A stretch of 7,075 nt of DNA from Schlesneria sp. (GTDB taxonomy: Bacteria > Planctomycetota > Planctomycetia > Planctomycetales > Planctomycetaceae), in contig JANXOO010001535.1 of assembly GCA_025353525.1 (NCBI GenBank), positions 1 to 7,075 on the forward strand, given 5' to 3'. A program made the translations under genes and the position numbers. The stretch's first letter is position 1; the number at the start of each line of letters is the position of its first letter. Under the pieces are notes generated by a model that worked only from the letters and a program-made list of their open reading frames with translations, ran no database searches and was not told the DNA's origin. Shown here piece by piece: positions 1 through 6,989 of the stretch.

Positions 1-1223
1 TCGGCGACGCCAACGACGGTCGGATTCCCATCGTTGCACTCTCCGGAACCAACGGAAAAACGACAACGACTCGCCTGATCTCGCACATACTGCGTTGCAC
101 GGGAAAACGGGTCGGCATGACTTGTACCGACGGTGTTTACCTGAACGATCGACGGCTGGATACCGGCGATTGCAGCGGTCCCAAAAGTGCCCGTACGGTC
201 CTCGCCAATCCCGCTGTCGAAGCGGCAGTGCTCGAAACGGCTCGCGGCGGAATCCTGCGAGAAGGACTTGGCTTCGATCTGTGTAACACAGCTGTCGTGA
301 CAAATATCGCTGATGGCGATCACCTGGGAATCAACGGGATCGATACCCCCGAGCAACTGGCTCGGGTGAAACGAGTCATTGTTGAAGCGGTCGCACCGTC
401 CGGTTATGCCGTGCTCAATGCCGACGACCCTCTGACGAGTGCGATGGCCGAATACTGTCCGGGAAAAGTCCTGTTCTTCGCAAAATCACCGACAAACCCA
501 TTGATCGCCGCACATCGGGCGAAGGGGGGGAAGGTCGTTTATGTGCAGAATAATTGCATTATGGCGGCAGAAGGTTCGTGGGAAGCGCGAATCGCGTTGC
601 TCGATTCAGTACCGCTGACGTTTGGAGGACTGATTGGTTTTCAGGTAGAAAACGCAATGGCCGCAGCGGCTGCCGCATGGACGCTCGGCGTTCCGTTCGA
701 AATGATCCGGCACGCGCTAGAGAGTTTCATCAACGACACGCAAAGAGTTCCAGCCCGATTCAATGTGATTCAGTTTCGCGGCGCAACGATCGTCATCGAT
801 TATGGTCACAATGCAGCAGCCATCTCGGCCCTGTGCGATGCATTCGACAAGATGCCTCACGAACGGCGAGTGATCGTTTACACGGCGGCAGGCGATCGGC
901 GAGACGAAGACATCATTCGCCAGGCCGAACTGATCGGGAACGCATTTGATGTGATGATCCTGTACGAGGACGCTTGCACGCGAGGCCGCAAGGATGGCGA
1001 AGTCTGTCGACTGATGAGGGAAGGTTTTGCGCTGGGGAAACGGTTGCAGAACGACAATATTATTGAAACGCGCGGGGAGATGACTGCCATCGAACTGACC
1101 CTGCGAAAGATGCAGTCTGGCGACCTTGTTCTGATTCAGGCTGATCAGGTCGAAGAGGCAATTTTGTTCGTCCAGCAGTTTTTGGCAAAATTGGCTGCTG
1201 AACAAATGGTGCTCAGTCGCTAG
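1..1223 (+). CDS. cphA: Cyanophycin synthetase, C-terminal Mur-ligase part (5' truncated by window edge)
   Basis: CphA polymerises aspartate and arginine into cyanophycin, a cytoplasmic nitrogen and carbon reserve, using ATP; its C-terminal Mur-ligase-like half is the part that adds arginine. The reading frame is open from base 3, so the start lies outside the window and about 406 codons are seen. Counting from the first full codon, the Mur P-loop GTNGKTTTT begins at residue 15, followed by VGMTCTDGVYL, ETARGGILR (from 78), the DHLG motif (106-109), LNADD (138-142), PARFN (250-254), DYGHN (266-270) and GDRRDED (297-303). This order and wording is that of CphA rather than of MurC-F. CphA proteins are usually near 870-1000 residues, so the N-terminal and ATP-grasp domains should lie to the left. 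Small departures from the commoner CphA wording are PARFN for PGRFN and DYGHN for DYAHN. The next gene starts about 41 bases downstream on the same strand. Without the ATP-grasp half, a CphA-like paralogue with another substrate cannot be excluded. Confidence 0.9.
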   Translation, partial: GDANDGRIPIVALSGTNGKTTTTRLISHILRCTGKRVGMTCTDGVYLNDRRLDTGDCSGPKSARTVLANPAVEAAVLETARGGILREGLGFDLCNTAVVTNIADGDHLGINGIDTPEQLARVKRVIVEAVAPSGYAVLNADDPLTSAMAEYCPGKVLFFAKSPTNPLIAAHRAKGGKVVYVQNNCIMAAEGSWEARIALLDSVPLTFGGLIGFQVENAMAAAAAAWTLGVPFEMIRHALESFINDTQRVPARFNVIQFRGATIVIDYGHNAAAISALCDAFDKMPHERRVIVYTAAGDRRDEDIIRQAELIGNAFDVMILYEDACTRGRKDGEVCRLMREGFALGKRLQNDNIIETRGEMTAIELTLRKMQSGDLVLIQADQVEEAILFVQQFLAKLAAEQMVLSR

Positions 1224-1254
1224 ACTGGAGACGGTCGTGAACGATTCCTCTATC

Positions 1255-1260
1255 GGAGAG
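1255..1260 (+). promoter_or_regulatory. Ribosome binding site GGAGAG for the FHA-GAF phosphatase gene
   Basis: GGAGAG ends 4 bases before the TTG at 1265 and 10 bases before the in-frame GTG at 1271. An in-frame TGA at 1238-1240 means the true start lies to its right, and no ATG is available near the beginning of the FHA domain. The spacing fits TTG slightly better. The GTG start would give an N-terminus of MAFLKVIKGS, which looks natural for FHA proteins. The site therefore limits the start to these two codons but does not choose between them. Confidence 0.5.
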
Positions 1261-1264
1261 CCTT

Positions 1265-2995
1265 TTGGCCGTGGCGTTCCTGAAGGTCATCAAAGGAAGT
1301 TCTGCGGGACAGGTTCTCGCCCTCTCGGGCGAGAACGTGATCCTGGGTCGCCATCCGTCGTGTCAGATCGTCCTCGATAACGCCTCCGTCAGCCGCCAGC
1401 ACGCACAGATTCTGGTTGAACACGGAATTTTTATCGTAGAAGACCTGCGTAGCCGCAACGGAACGCAGGTCAACAAACAATCGATTCGCGGTCGCACTGA
1501 ACTGCGCGATGGCGACGAAATCCGCGTTTGCGACTATGCGTTCGTCTTCATGCAGAAGGCCACCGGGCCTTCAATACCCATCTCGGGCGGTTCCAGCGTC
1601 ATATCGTTCGATGTCATTCGTGAAACAGTCTCGAATGGCGATGATGAATCCGAACCGGATTTGAAGTCTGCTGACCAGATCCTCGACAATTCGTCGGTCA
1701 TCACCTCGATTTCTGCCGGATCAACCGGACACGGATTGAGACTGAATGTTCGGCCCGAGGCGAAGCTGCGAGCCATTCTCGAAATCAGCATGGCGTTGGG
1801 AAAGGTCGTTGTCCTCGAAGAAATGCTGCCAGTGATCCTGAAATCTCTGTTCAAAATTTTTCCCCAGGCCGATTCGAGTTTCGTGCTGCTGAAGGATAAC
1901 AATTCAGAAAAGCTGCGCGTACGCGCCACGCATTCGCGGCATGCCGGAGACGAAAGCGTACCCGTCAGCATGACCGTCGTACGGCAGGCGCTGGAGACCG
2001 GTCAGGCGATTCTGAGTGCCGACGTATGCGGTGATCGGCGCTTTCAAAACAGCGAGAGCATCGCCGATATGCAGCTCCGGTCGCTGATGTGCGCACCGCT
2101 GAACGAGACGACCGGTCGCTCGCTGGGAGTGTTGCAACTAAGTACTCTTGATGTCTCGCAGCCCTTCAATTCCGATGATCTTGATCTTTTGGTCAGCGTT
2201 GCGGCACAGGCCGGTCTTGCAGTCGAAAATGCAGCGATGCACGAATCGCTGCTCAAACAGCGAGACTTCGATCGAGACATGGAAATCGCCGCACAGGTCC
2301 AGCTCAGCTTTTTGCCGAGTTCCCCGCCATTACTCGAGGGTTACGAATTCGCCGACTATTACTCGGCCGCACATGCCATCGGCGGCGACTACTTCGACTT
2401 CGTGGGCATGCCCGACGGACGAATCGCGATGATTATTGGCGATGTCGCCGGGAAAGGCATTCCCGCAGCGCTGCTGATGGCGCGTTTGCACGCATCCATG
2501 CGATATCACCTGTTCAGCGCCCAGACGGCTGATCGGGCATTGAACAGCCTTAATTTTGAAATGGCCGACAGCGGCCTGGGGTACCGGTTCATCACGCTGT
2601 CGATTGCGATTCTTGACCCGGTCCGCCATGAAATTCAACTGGCGAGTGCCGGACACTTGCCCCCCATCGTCCGCCGCCATGGCAAGCATGCCGAATTCAT
2701 CGGGCACAAAGAGTCGGGGATGCCGCTTGGAGTGATGTCCGATCAGGTCTACGAGTGCCTCGCCATCCCGCTCAATCCGAACGATGCCATCGTATTTTAC
2801 ACCGACGGAATCACCGAGGCGATGAATCCGCTCAATGAACTGTTCGCCAAAGAACGGGCTCGAACCGCTATTGAAAATGGTCCCGAGTCAGTGGCACAAT
2901 TAATTCCGGCACTCGTCGACGCCGTCAGGCTGTTCTGTGATGGATCGCCTCAACGCGACGATGTGTGCATTACGGCGCTCAGGCGTTGCGAATGA
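1265..2995 (+). CDS. FHA-GAF-SpoIIE/RsbU-type PP2C (PPM) serine/threonine phosphatase
   Basis: This is a cytoplasmic signalling phosphatase. The family removes phosphate from Ser/Thr of partner proteins, classically anti-sigma-factor antagonists, with two metal ions in the active site. Domains (numbering from the TTG start): FHA at about 8-95, with GRHPSC from 28, SRQHA (43-47) and DLRSRNGT (60-67), the residues that read phosphothreonine; a linker rich in Ser and Asp; GAF at about 168-330; a helical connector ending in a 'QLSFLPS' motif typical of RsbU-like proteins; and the PPM domain from about 350. All predicted metal-binding positions are present: D375 in GGDYFDF, D393 in GDVAGKG, D514 in TDG, and D565/D566 in QRDD. 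It should therefore be active. There is no signal peptide or membrane segment. The start is TTG 1265 or GTG 1271. The gene ends 17 bases before the redoxin-cytochrome gene, which suggests cotranscription. No anti-sigma factor, STAS antagonist or Ser/Thr kinase gene is seen in the window, so its target is unknown. Confidence 0.93.
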   Translation: MAVAFLKVIKGSSAGQVLALSGENVILGRHPSCQIVLDNASVSRQHAQILVEHGIFIVEDLRSRNGTQVNKQSIRGRTELRDGDEIRVCDYAFVFMQKATGPSIPISGGSSVISFDVIRETVSNGDDESEPDLKSADQILDNSSVITSISAGSTGHGLRLNVRPEAKLRAILEISMALGKVVVLEEMLPVILKSLFKIFPQADSSFVLLKDNNSEKLRVRATHSRHAGDESVPVSMTVVRQALETGQAILSADVCGDRRFQNSESIADMQLRSLMCAPLNETTGRSLGVLQLSTLDVSQPFNSDDLDLLVSVAAQAGLAVENAAMHESLLKQRDFDRDMEIAAQVQLSFLPSSPPLLEGYEFADYYSAAHAIGGDYFDFVGMPDGRIAMIIGDVAGKGIPAALLMARLHASMRYHLFSAQTADRALNSLNFEMADSGLGYRFITLSIAILDPVRHEIQLASAGHLPPIVRRHGKHAEFIGHKESGMPLGVMSDQVYECLAIPLNPNDAIVFYTDGITEAMNPLNELFAKERARTAIENGPESVAQLIPALVDAVRLFCDGSPQRDDVCITALRRCE

Positions 2996-3001
2996 GATGA
3001 C

Positions 3002-3005
3002 GAGG
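3002..3005 (+). promoter_or_regulatory. Ribosome binding site GAGG for the redoxin-cytochrome-copper protein
   Basis: GAGG lies 7 bases before the ATG at 3013, a normal spacing, in the 17-base gap after the phosphatase stop codon. It supports ATG 3013, which places a signal-type hydrophobic segment right at the N-terminus. Confidence 0.55.
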
Positions 3006-3012
3006 ACGGTCA

Positions 3013-4959
3013 ATGAAGTCACTCGCGGTTTTCAGGTCTTCAGTGATCGCAGTTCTGTGCGGTGGCATGGTCGTGCTGCTGGCAGCCTTTGTCAGTCAAT
3101 CGATTCTTCGAGGCGCTGACAAGCAAAAGCGATCGGATTCTTTGGCCTCGCACTCGTTGCCGAAAAACGTCCGTGTTCACGACCTGGACGGTCGGCAGTT
3201 ATCGTTGGCAGGAAGCGCCGAATGCAAAGGGGCCGCGCTTGTATTCCTGTCGACCGAATGTCCGATGTGCAATGAAGCGATTCCGGGTTTGAATCGACTG
3301 GCGGTCTCGTACGCGAAAAAAGAGATTGAATTTTACGGAGTCATTTCGGATCGCGCCGTGACGCGCCAGCAGGCTCGGGAACACAGCGAAAAATACGGAT
3401 TCAAATTCCCGTTGATTCTGGACAGTGTTAACGCACTTCAGAAAATGACGGGCGCCACGCATACGCCTCAGGCGTTTGTCTTCGATCGGTCAGGAAAAGA
3501 GCTCTATCGCGGTGCGATCAACGATTCATCCGAACGACCGGGAAAAAAGACGACGGCGAAAAAGGAGTATCTGGCCGACGCGTTACGATCCTGCGCAGGT
3601 GGTCACAAGGTCGCCGTCCCCCGCACGCAAGCCGTCGGTTGTTTGCTGGAAGAACCTGGTAGCGGTGCCACCCAGGGTGAGGTCACATTCAATCGCGAGA
3701 TCGCTCCGATCATTTTTTCGAATTGTGTTGCCTGCCATCGCGATGACGAAGTGGCTCCGTTCCCGTTGACAAACTACGAGCAGGTTTCAAAGCGAGCCCG
3801 ACAGATCGCAGAAGTGGTCGAATCAAAAATCATGCCTCCCTGGAAACCTGCACCTGACTATGGTCATTTTTCCGGTGAGCGGCGGTTGACTGAGGCTCAG
3901 ATTACGTTGCTGCGCAGTTGGGCCGATGCAGATGCCCCGGAAGGAATTCCGGAAGATTTGCCACCGCTGCCGAAACTCCCCAAAGGATGGCAGTTGGGCA
4001 AGCCCAATATGATCGTTCGAATGCCACGCCGGTTCGCATTACCTGCCGACGGCCCCGATCTCTACAAACATTTTGTGATACCGTTAGGGTTGAACACAGA
4101 TCGGCTGATCAAGGCGATCGAGGTTCATCCGGGGAACCCGAAAATCGTGCATCACGCCCATATGTATCTCGATAACACCGGGCAAGCGCGATTGCTGGAC
4201 CAGGCTGATCCGACCGAGGGTTACACACGATTCGGCGGTCACGGACTGTCTTCAGCAGCGTACCTCGGCGGCTGGAACCCCGGTGCAACTCCGCACTTTT
4301 TCCCTCGCGGATCGGGTCGACTGATGCCTCGAGGGGGCGATGTCGTGTTTCAGATTCATTATCATCCGTCGGGAAAACCGGAGTTCGATCAGACCGAAAT
4401 CGGGATCTATTTTGCTGCGCCTGACGCTCAGCAACTGATCACTGATCTTGTCGTCGGCAATGTCGATCTGGCAATTCCTGCGGACGCAAGCGACGTACGT
4501 TTCACAGCCGAATATACGGCTCCGTGCAATCTGTTACTGATGGAGATTCGTCCGCACATGCACCTGCTGGGAAAAAGCTATCACGTGCGTGGCCTGCTGC
4601 CCGACGGAGGCGAAGTCCCGCTGATCAGGATCGACGACTGGAATTTCAACTGGCAGGATTCGTACGTATTCGATCCGTTGATTCGACTTCCGGCCGGTTC
4701 AAGAATTCAGATTCAGGTCGCATACGACAACTCGTCGACGAATCCCGCCAATCCGAATTCACCTCCCAAAACGGTCTATTTCGGCGAGGAATCGACAGAT
4801 GAAATGTCGAATTGTGCGCTGCGCGTGACGACCGACAACTATAGCGATTTGCAGATGGTGATTTCCGACAATGCCAGGTACTGGTCTGACGAGATGCAAA
4901 AGTACTTCGATCGAAACATGACGCCCGACAAGAAAGCCCGTGCAATTAACGGGAAATAA
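3013..4959 (+). CDS. Redoxin / c-type cytochrome / PHM-like type-II copper monooxygenase fusion protein
   Basis: A 648-residue exported or membrane-anchored protein with three redox modules. Residues 1-8 carry Lys and Arg and precede a hydrophobic segment (about 9-28), a signal peptide or anchor; no good lipobox is seen. Module 1 (about 50-215) is a thioredoxin-fold redoxin with C83-P-M-C86, a Thr-Pro turn at 151-152 (likely the cis-proline), and a C-terminal VAVPRTQAVGC stretch ending at C210, a pattern seen in peroxiredoxin-like redoxins. Module 2 (about 220-312) is a cytochrome c with heme site C238-VA-C241-H242 and a likely distal ligand M274 in IMPPW. Module 3 (about 325-640) resembles peptidylglycine alpha-hydroxylating monooxygenase: HHAH (380-383), QIHYH (H449), PHMHLLGK (H515, H517) and DEM (M598) line up in order with the two-His/His copper site and the His-X-His/Met copper site. 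The modules are directly visible. Copper binding and hydroxylation are inferred from the family, and the substrate is unknown. It may share a transcript with the phosphatase gene 17 bases upstream. Confidence 0.9.
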   Translation: MKSLAVFRSSVIAVLCGGMVVLLAAFVSQSILRGADKQKRSDSLASHSLPKNVRVHDLDGRQLSLAGSAECKGAALVFLSTECPMCNEAIPGLNRLAVSYAKKEIEFYGVISDRAVTRQQAREHSEKYGFKFPLILDSVNALQKMTGATHTPQAFVFDRSGKELYRGAINDSSERPGKKTTAKKEYLADALRSCAGGHKVAVPRTQAVGCLLEEPGSGATQGEVTFNREIAPIIFSNCVACHRDDEVAPFPLTNYEQVSKRARQIAEVVESKIMPPWKPAPDYGHFSGERRLTEAQITLLRSWADADAPEGIPEDLPPLPKLPKGWQLGKPNMIVRMPRRFALPADGPDLYKHFVIPLGLNTDRLIKAIEVHPGNPKIVHHAHMYLDNTGQARLLDQADPTEGYTRFGGHGLSSAAYLGGWNPGATPHFFPRGSGRLMPRGGDVVFQIHYHPSGKPEFDQTEIGIYFAAPDAQQLITDLVVGNVDLAIPADASDVRFTAEYTAPCNLLLMEIRPHMHLLGKSYHVRGLLPDGGEVPLIRIDDWNFNWQDSYVFDPLIRLPAGSRIQIQVAYDNSSTNPANPNSPPKTVYFGEESTDEMSNCALRVTTDNYSDLQMVISDNARYWSDEMQKYFDRNMTPDKKARAINGK

Positions 4960-4983
4960 CGACTCACGCGACCAGAGCAACTC

Positions 4984-5009
4984 GGGCGTCAATTGCCCCC
5001 GCAGTTTTT
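4984..5009 (+). terminator. Possible weak terminator after the plus-strand genes
   Basis: GGGCG (4984-4988) can pair with TGCCC (4994-4998), with one G-T wobble, around a 5-base loop, and five T residues follow at 5005-5009. The stem is short and a 6-base spacer separates it from the T-run, so this is at best a weak factor-independent terminator. It sits 25 bases after the stop codon of the copper protein, where a terminator would be expected. Confidence 0.3.
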
Positions 5010-5012
5010 CGT

Positions 5013-5039
5013 TGAAGTTCAGGCTTGAGCCTGTCTTCA
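5013..5039. repeat. Hairpin in the convergent intergenic gap
   Basis: TGAAG (5013-5017) pairs with CTTCA (5035-5039) and CAGGC (5020-5024) with GCCTG (5029-5033), giving two 5-bp helices around a TTGA loop with a small 2/1 bulge. It lies between two converging genes. There is no T-run on either side, so it may block or stabilise transcript ends rather than be a classical terminator. Confidence 0.45.
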
Positions 5040-5098
5040 CTTCTGCGGCTGGGTCCCTTTCATCAAAGCCGAACGACCAACCGCCCGCCACCCTCTTC

Positions 5099-6688
5099 CT
5101 ACTGTTTTCTGATCGAATTTTTCAATAGCGATCCGACGATCCGGTTGAATTGGTCATGGACAAATTCAGGCGCGAATTCCCTGATCTTCGAACCTGCGGA
5201 CATCAGTTGCGATACGACTTGCGAAGCTCGCTCGCGATCATAGTCGTGGTGCAACGAGCGGACGAGCGAACAGGCGCGGGCTTCGTCCAGTAACAGCGAT
5301 ATCGTCGGCAACAAGTATTCCTCGATCCCGAAGACGCGCCCATGTTCGCGATCCGAGCAGACGGGAACGATCGAATCGAGACGTTTTCCAAACGTCGTGC
5401 GGACGAATTCGAGCGCCGCGCGAATATTTGTTTCTTTGGGGCGGCGAGGCGATTCCCACGAATAAGGAGGCGACCATTCCATAACAGGACTAAGGCCGTC
5501 GATCTTTGAAACGACCCCGACGATTGGTGGTGGTTTGAGCCGATTTTGATCGCGAAACCATTTGGCCAATTCGTCAAGCGTCGAAATGTCAGCCTGCTTG
5601 GCGGGAGACCGGGCATCCAGAACGATTAGCACGAGGTCTGCGTTCCGTACGGCCTCTCGTGTTTCAATCATCTGTTCGTGTGTAGCACCGGAATCGCTAT
5701 ATCCAGGTGTGTCGAGCAAGACCAGCCGATCCGAATGATCTTCGAGTTGCAATTCGTAACGCTGCACAGAATGTGTTAACGGCAGCACATCGACGGCTGT
5801 TCGTTGTTCGCCGAGCAGACAGTTGATCAGGCTCGATTTTCCTGCTTTCACCTGACCAATCACCGCGATCGTCACAGAAACGGGTTCACGCTCCGGTTCA
5901 GTCCGACCCCCCGTCGAGACGGGTGCCGCATCGAGCTTTCCCATCGCCGCCCGGTATCGGGCAGAGCCACCTTTCAGCCGACCGCTGTTCAATTCGATCA
6001 GATAGAATCCAAGCTGCCGGACGAAGATGACATAGAACGAACCGAGTGCGTTCGTTTGCAACTGGTTGGCAACCGGATTGACGAACGCTCTCGAAATTGC
6101 GTATCGGGCGAGATTTGTGGGATCGGTGACAGTTGAAATCAGCCATCCGATATTGGTTGCCGTTCGCCACCACGCCGGTGCGTGCGCTAATGTACGCCAC
6201 TGCGCCACTGTGATCAAATGGCTGCCAGGAACATTTTGCCGTAACAAAACTTCCAGATCTTCCGTTGCCAATTCGACCGCCGTGAGGATTTCTACAACCG
6301 AGACGGAACCCAGCGGATCGGCGGAGTTGGGGTGATAGTGCCTGGCGAATTCGGTCGAGAGTTCGATCGTTCGGTCGAGATAAAATCGGGGATTGGTCAA
6401 CTGTTCTGCTGAGAATTCGGAGACCCGTTTTTGTTCAACTTCGATCAGCGACGCGGCCGCATGATCCTGGGGCGTCCAGTGAATTTTCGAGCCGATTTCG
6501 AGTATTGGCAATTCGATCGGCTTCGAAAACCTGATGGCCAGCCACGCAGCCGTCCAGCAAACCGGGATCGACCACTTCAACCACGTCCAGTGTCCCGATG
6601 TCCAAAGCACCCAGCCACCAACCCCTGTCATCAGCGTCACCGGCAATAGCACCAGAATGGCAACTGTAATTAACAACCAGCGTGACAT
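5099..6688 (-). CDS. Membrane-anchored Era/TrmE-like GTPase
   Basis: A 529-residue predicted GTP-binding protein held at the membrane. Two hydrophobic segments lie at about residues 4-29 and 39-53. A helical middle region of about 200 residues follows; part of it (about 175-235) is weakly hydrophobic and somewhat recalls the DUF697/YcjF-type regions that accompany such GTPases. The G domain starts at about 270. G1 is GQVKAGKSS (278-286), G2 probably T305 in LPLT, G3 DTPG (326-329), G4 SKID (394-397), and G5 perhaps CSD (444-446). G4 has Ser instead of the usual Asn or Thr. The C-terminal 70 residues are probably helical. There is no KH domain as in Era and no second G domain as in Der. An in-frame TGA three codons upstream (6695-6697) fixes ATG 6688 as the first possible start, although only a weak GAG-type ribosome site precedes it. 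The gene converges on the copper-protein gene with a 139-base gap. The cellular role is unknown; related GTPases act in membrane or cell-envelope stress and ribosome assembly, but nothing here decides between them. Confidence 0.88.
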   Translation of the reverse strand: MSRWLLITVAILVLLPVTLMTGVGGWVLWTSGHWTWLKWSIPVCWTAAWLAIRFSKPIELPILEIGSKIHWTPQDHAAASLIEVEQKRVSEFSAEQLTNPRFYLDRTIELSTEFARHYHPNSADPLGSVSVVEILTAVELATEDLEVLLRQNVPGSHLITVAQWRTLAHAPAWWRTATNIGWLISTVTDPTNLARYAISRAFVNPVANQLQTNALGSFYVIFVRQLGFYLIELNSGRLKGGSARYRAAMGKLDAAPVSTGGRTEPEREPVSVTIAVIGQVKAGKSSLINCLLGEQRTAVDVLPLTHSVQRYELQLEDHSDRLVLLDTPGYSDSGATHEQMIETREAVRNADLVLIVLDARSPAKQADISTLDELAKWFRDQNRLKPPPIVGVVSKIDGLSPVMEWSPPYSWESPRRPKETNIRAALEFVRTTFGKRLDSIVPVCSDREHGRVFGIEEYLLPTISLLLDEARACSLVRSLHHDYDRERASQVVSQLMSAGSKIREFAPEFVHDQFNRIVGSLLKNSIRKQ

Positions 6689-6744
6689 ATCGTTTCACTC
6701 GTTTTCATATGTGCCGGGTCAACGGAACGTCCTGGCTCTACGGA

Positions 6745-6756
6745 CGAAACGTTTCG
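6745..6756. promoter_or_regulatory. Perfect 12-bp palindrome CGAAACGTTTCG, possible operator
   Basis: CGAAAC followed directly by GTTTCG, with no spacer. It lies 57 bases upstream of the GTPase start codon and 6 bases before the Shine-Dalgarno sequence on the plus strand. The half-site TCGTTTC recurs at 6690-6696, just before the GTPase ATG, and at 7069-7075 at the window edge. Position and symmetry suit a repressor dimer site, but no regulator gene is present to support this. Confidence 0.35.
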
Positions 6757-6762
6757 CGGACG

Positions 6763-6770
6763 AAGGAGGA
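6763..6770 (+). promoter_or_regulatory. Near-perfect Shine-Dalgarno sequence AAGGAGGA
   Basis: This is the strongest anti-16S match noticed in the window, stronger than those of the three complete genes. It lies 8 bases before an ATG at 6779 that opens a frame of only 16 codons. Either that short frame is really translated or the match is accidental. Confidence 0.4.
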
Positions 6771-6778
6771 TCACTCTC

Positions 6779-6829
6779 ATGCCTCGAATCGGAAACCGCC
6801 TGTCACCAGGGGCGAAGATAGAATCGTGA
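6779..6829 (+). CDS. Possible 16-codon leader peptide
   Basis: The frame reads MPRIGNRLSPGAKIES and then TGA, with AAGGAGGA 8 bases before its ATG. In the same frame a second ATG at 6857 opens 15 codons (MDKQFDDPVEFILAK) ending in TGA at 6902-6904, inside the left arm of the hairpin at 6895-6921. No run of one amino acid typical of attenuation leaders is present, and neither peptide is recognised. The evidence for translation is the ribosome site alone. It could also be the remnant of a decayed gene. Confidence 0.2.
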   Translation: MPRIGNRLSPGAKIES

Positions 6830-6894
6830 GACATACCGGCCTTGGTGTCGATATTTATGGACAAACAGTTCGACGACCCTGTCGAGTTTATCCT

Positions 6895-6921
6895 GGCGAA
6901 GTGATGATATGCCACTTCGCC
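6895..6921. repeat. Strong hairpin with a perfect 9-bp stem
   Basis: GGCGAAGTG (6895-6903) and CACTTCGCC (6913-6921) are exact reverse complements around a 9-base loop. No T-run follows on either strand, so it is not a standard intrinsic terminator. It could be an RNA element in a leader or a protein-binding site. Confidence 0.55.
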
Positions 6922-6989
6922 CGATTCCGGCATCAAGATCGGGTTCAGCAGCGAGTCGATTCCGAACGTCGATCGTCGCCAAACCAGGT

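Noticed and set aside
524..530. Run of seven G residues in cphA that might cause slippage or a sequencing error
   Set aside because: The CphA frame is continuous and makes sense on both sides, so there is no sign of a frameshift.
717..1205. 162-codon open frame on the minus strand inside the cyanophycin synthetase gene
   Set aside because: It lies fully opposite strongly conserved CphA sequence, has no recognisable domain and no ribosome site; it is a shadow of the real gene.
3043..3075. Possible lipoprotein signal at the Cys in the N-terminal hydrophobic segment of the copper protein
   Set aside because: The residue before the Cys is Leu rather than Gly, Ala or Ser, and the Cys is in the middle of the hydrophobic stretch, so it is not a lipobox.
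6694..6722. Sigma-70 promoter for the GTPase gene using TTGACC on the minus strand
   Set aside because: The hexamer at 17-base spacing reads AGTGAA, which is not a -10 box; the only AT-rich hexamer is far too close.
6670..6936. 88-codon minus-strand frame upstream of and overlapping the GTPase start
   Set aside because: No domain, no ribosome site, and it overlaps the GTPase N-terminus in another frame.
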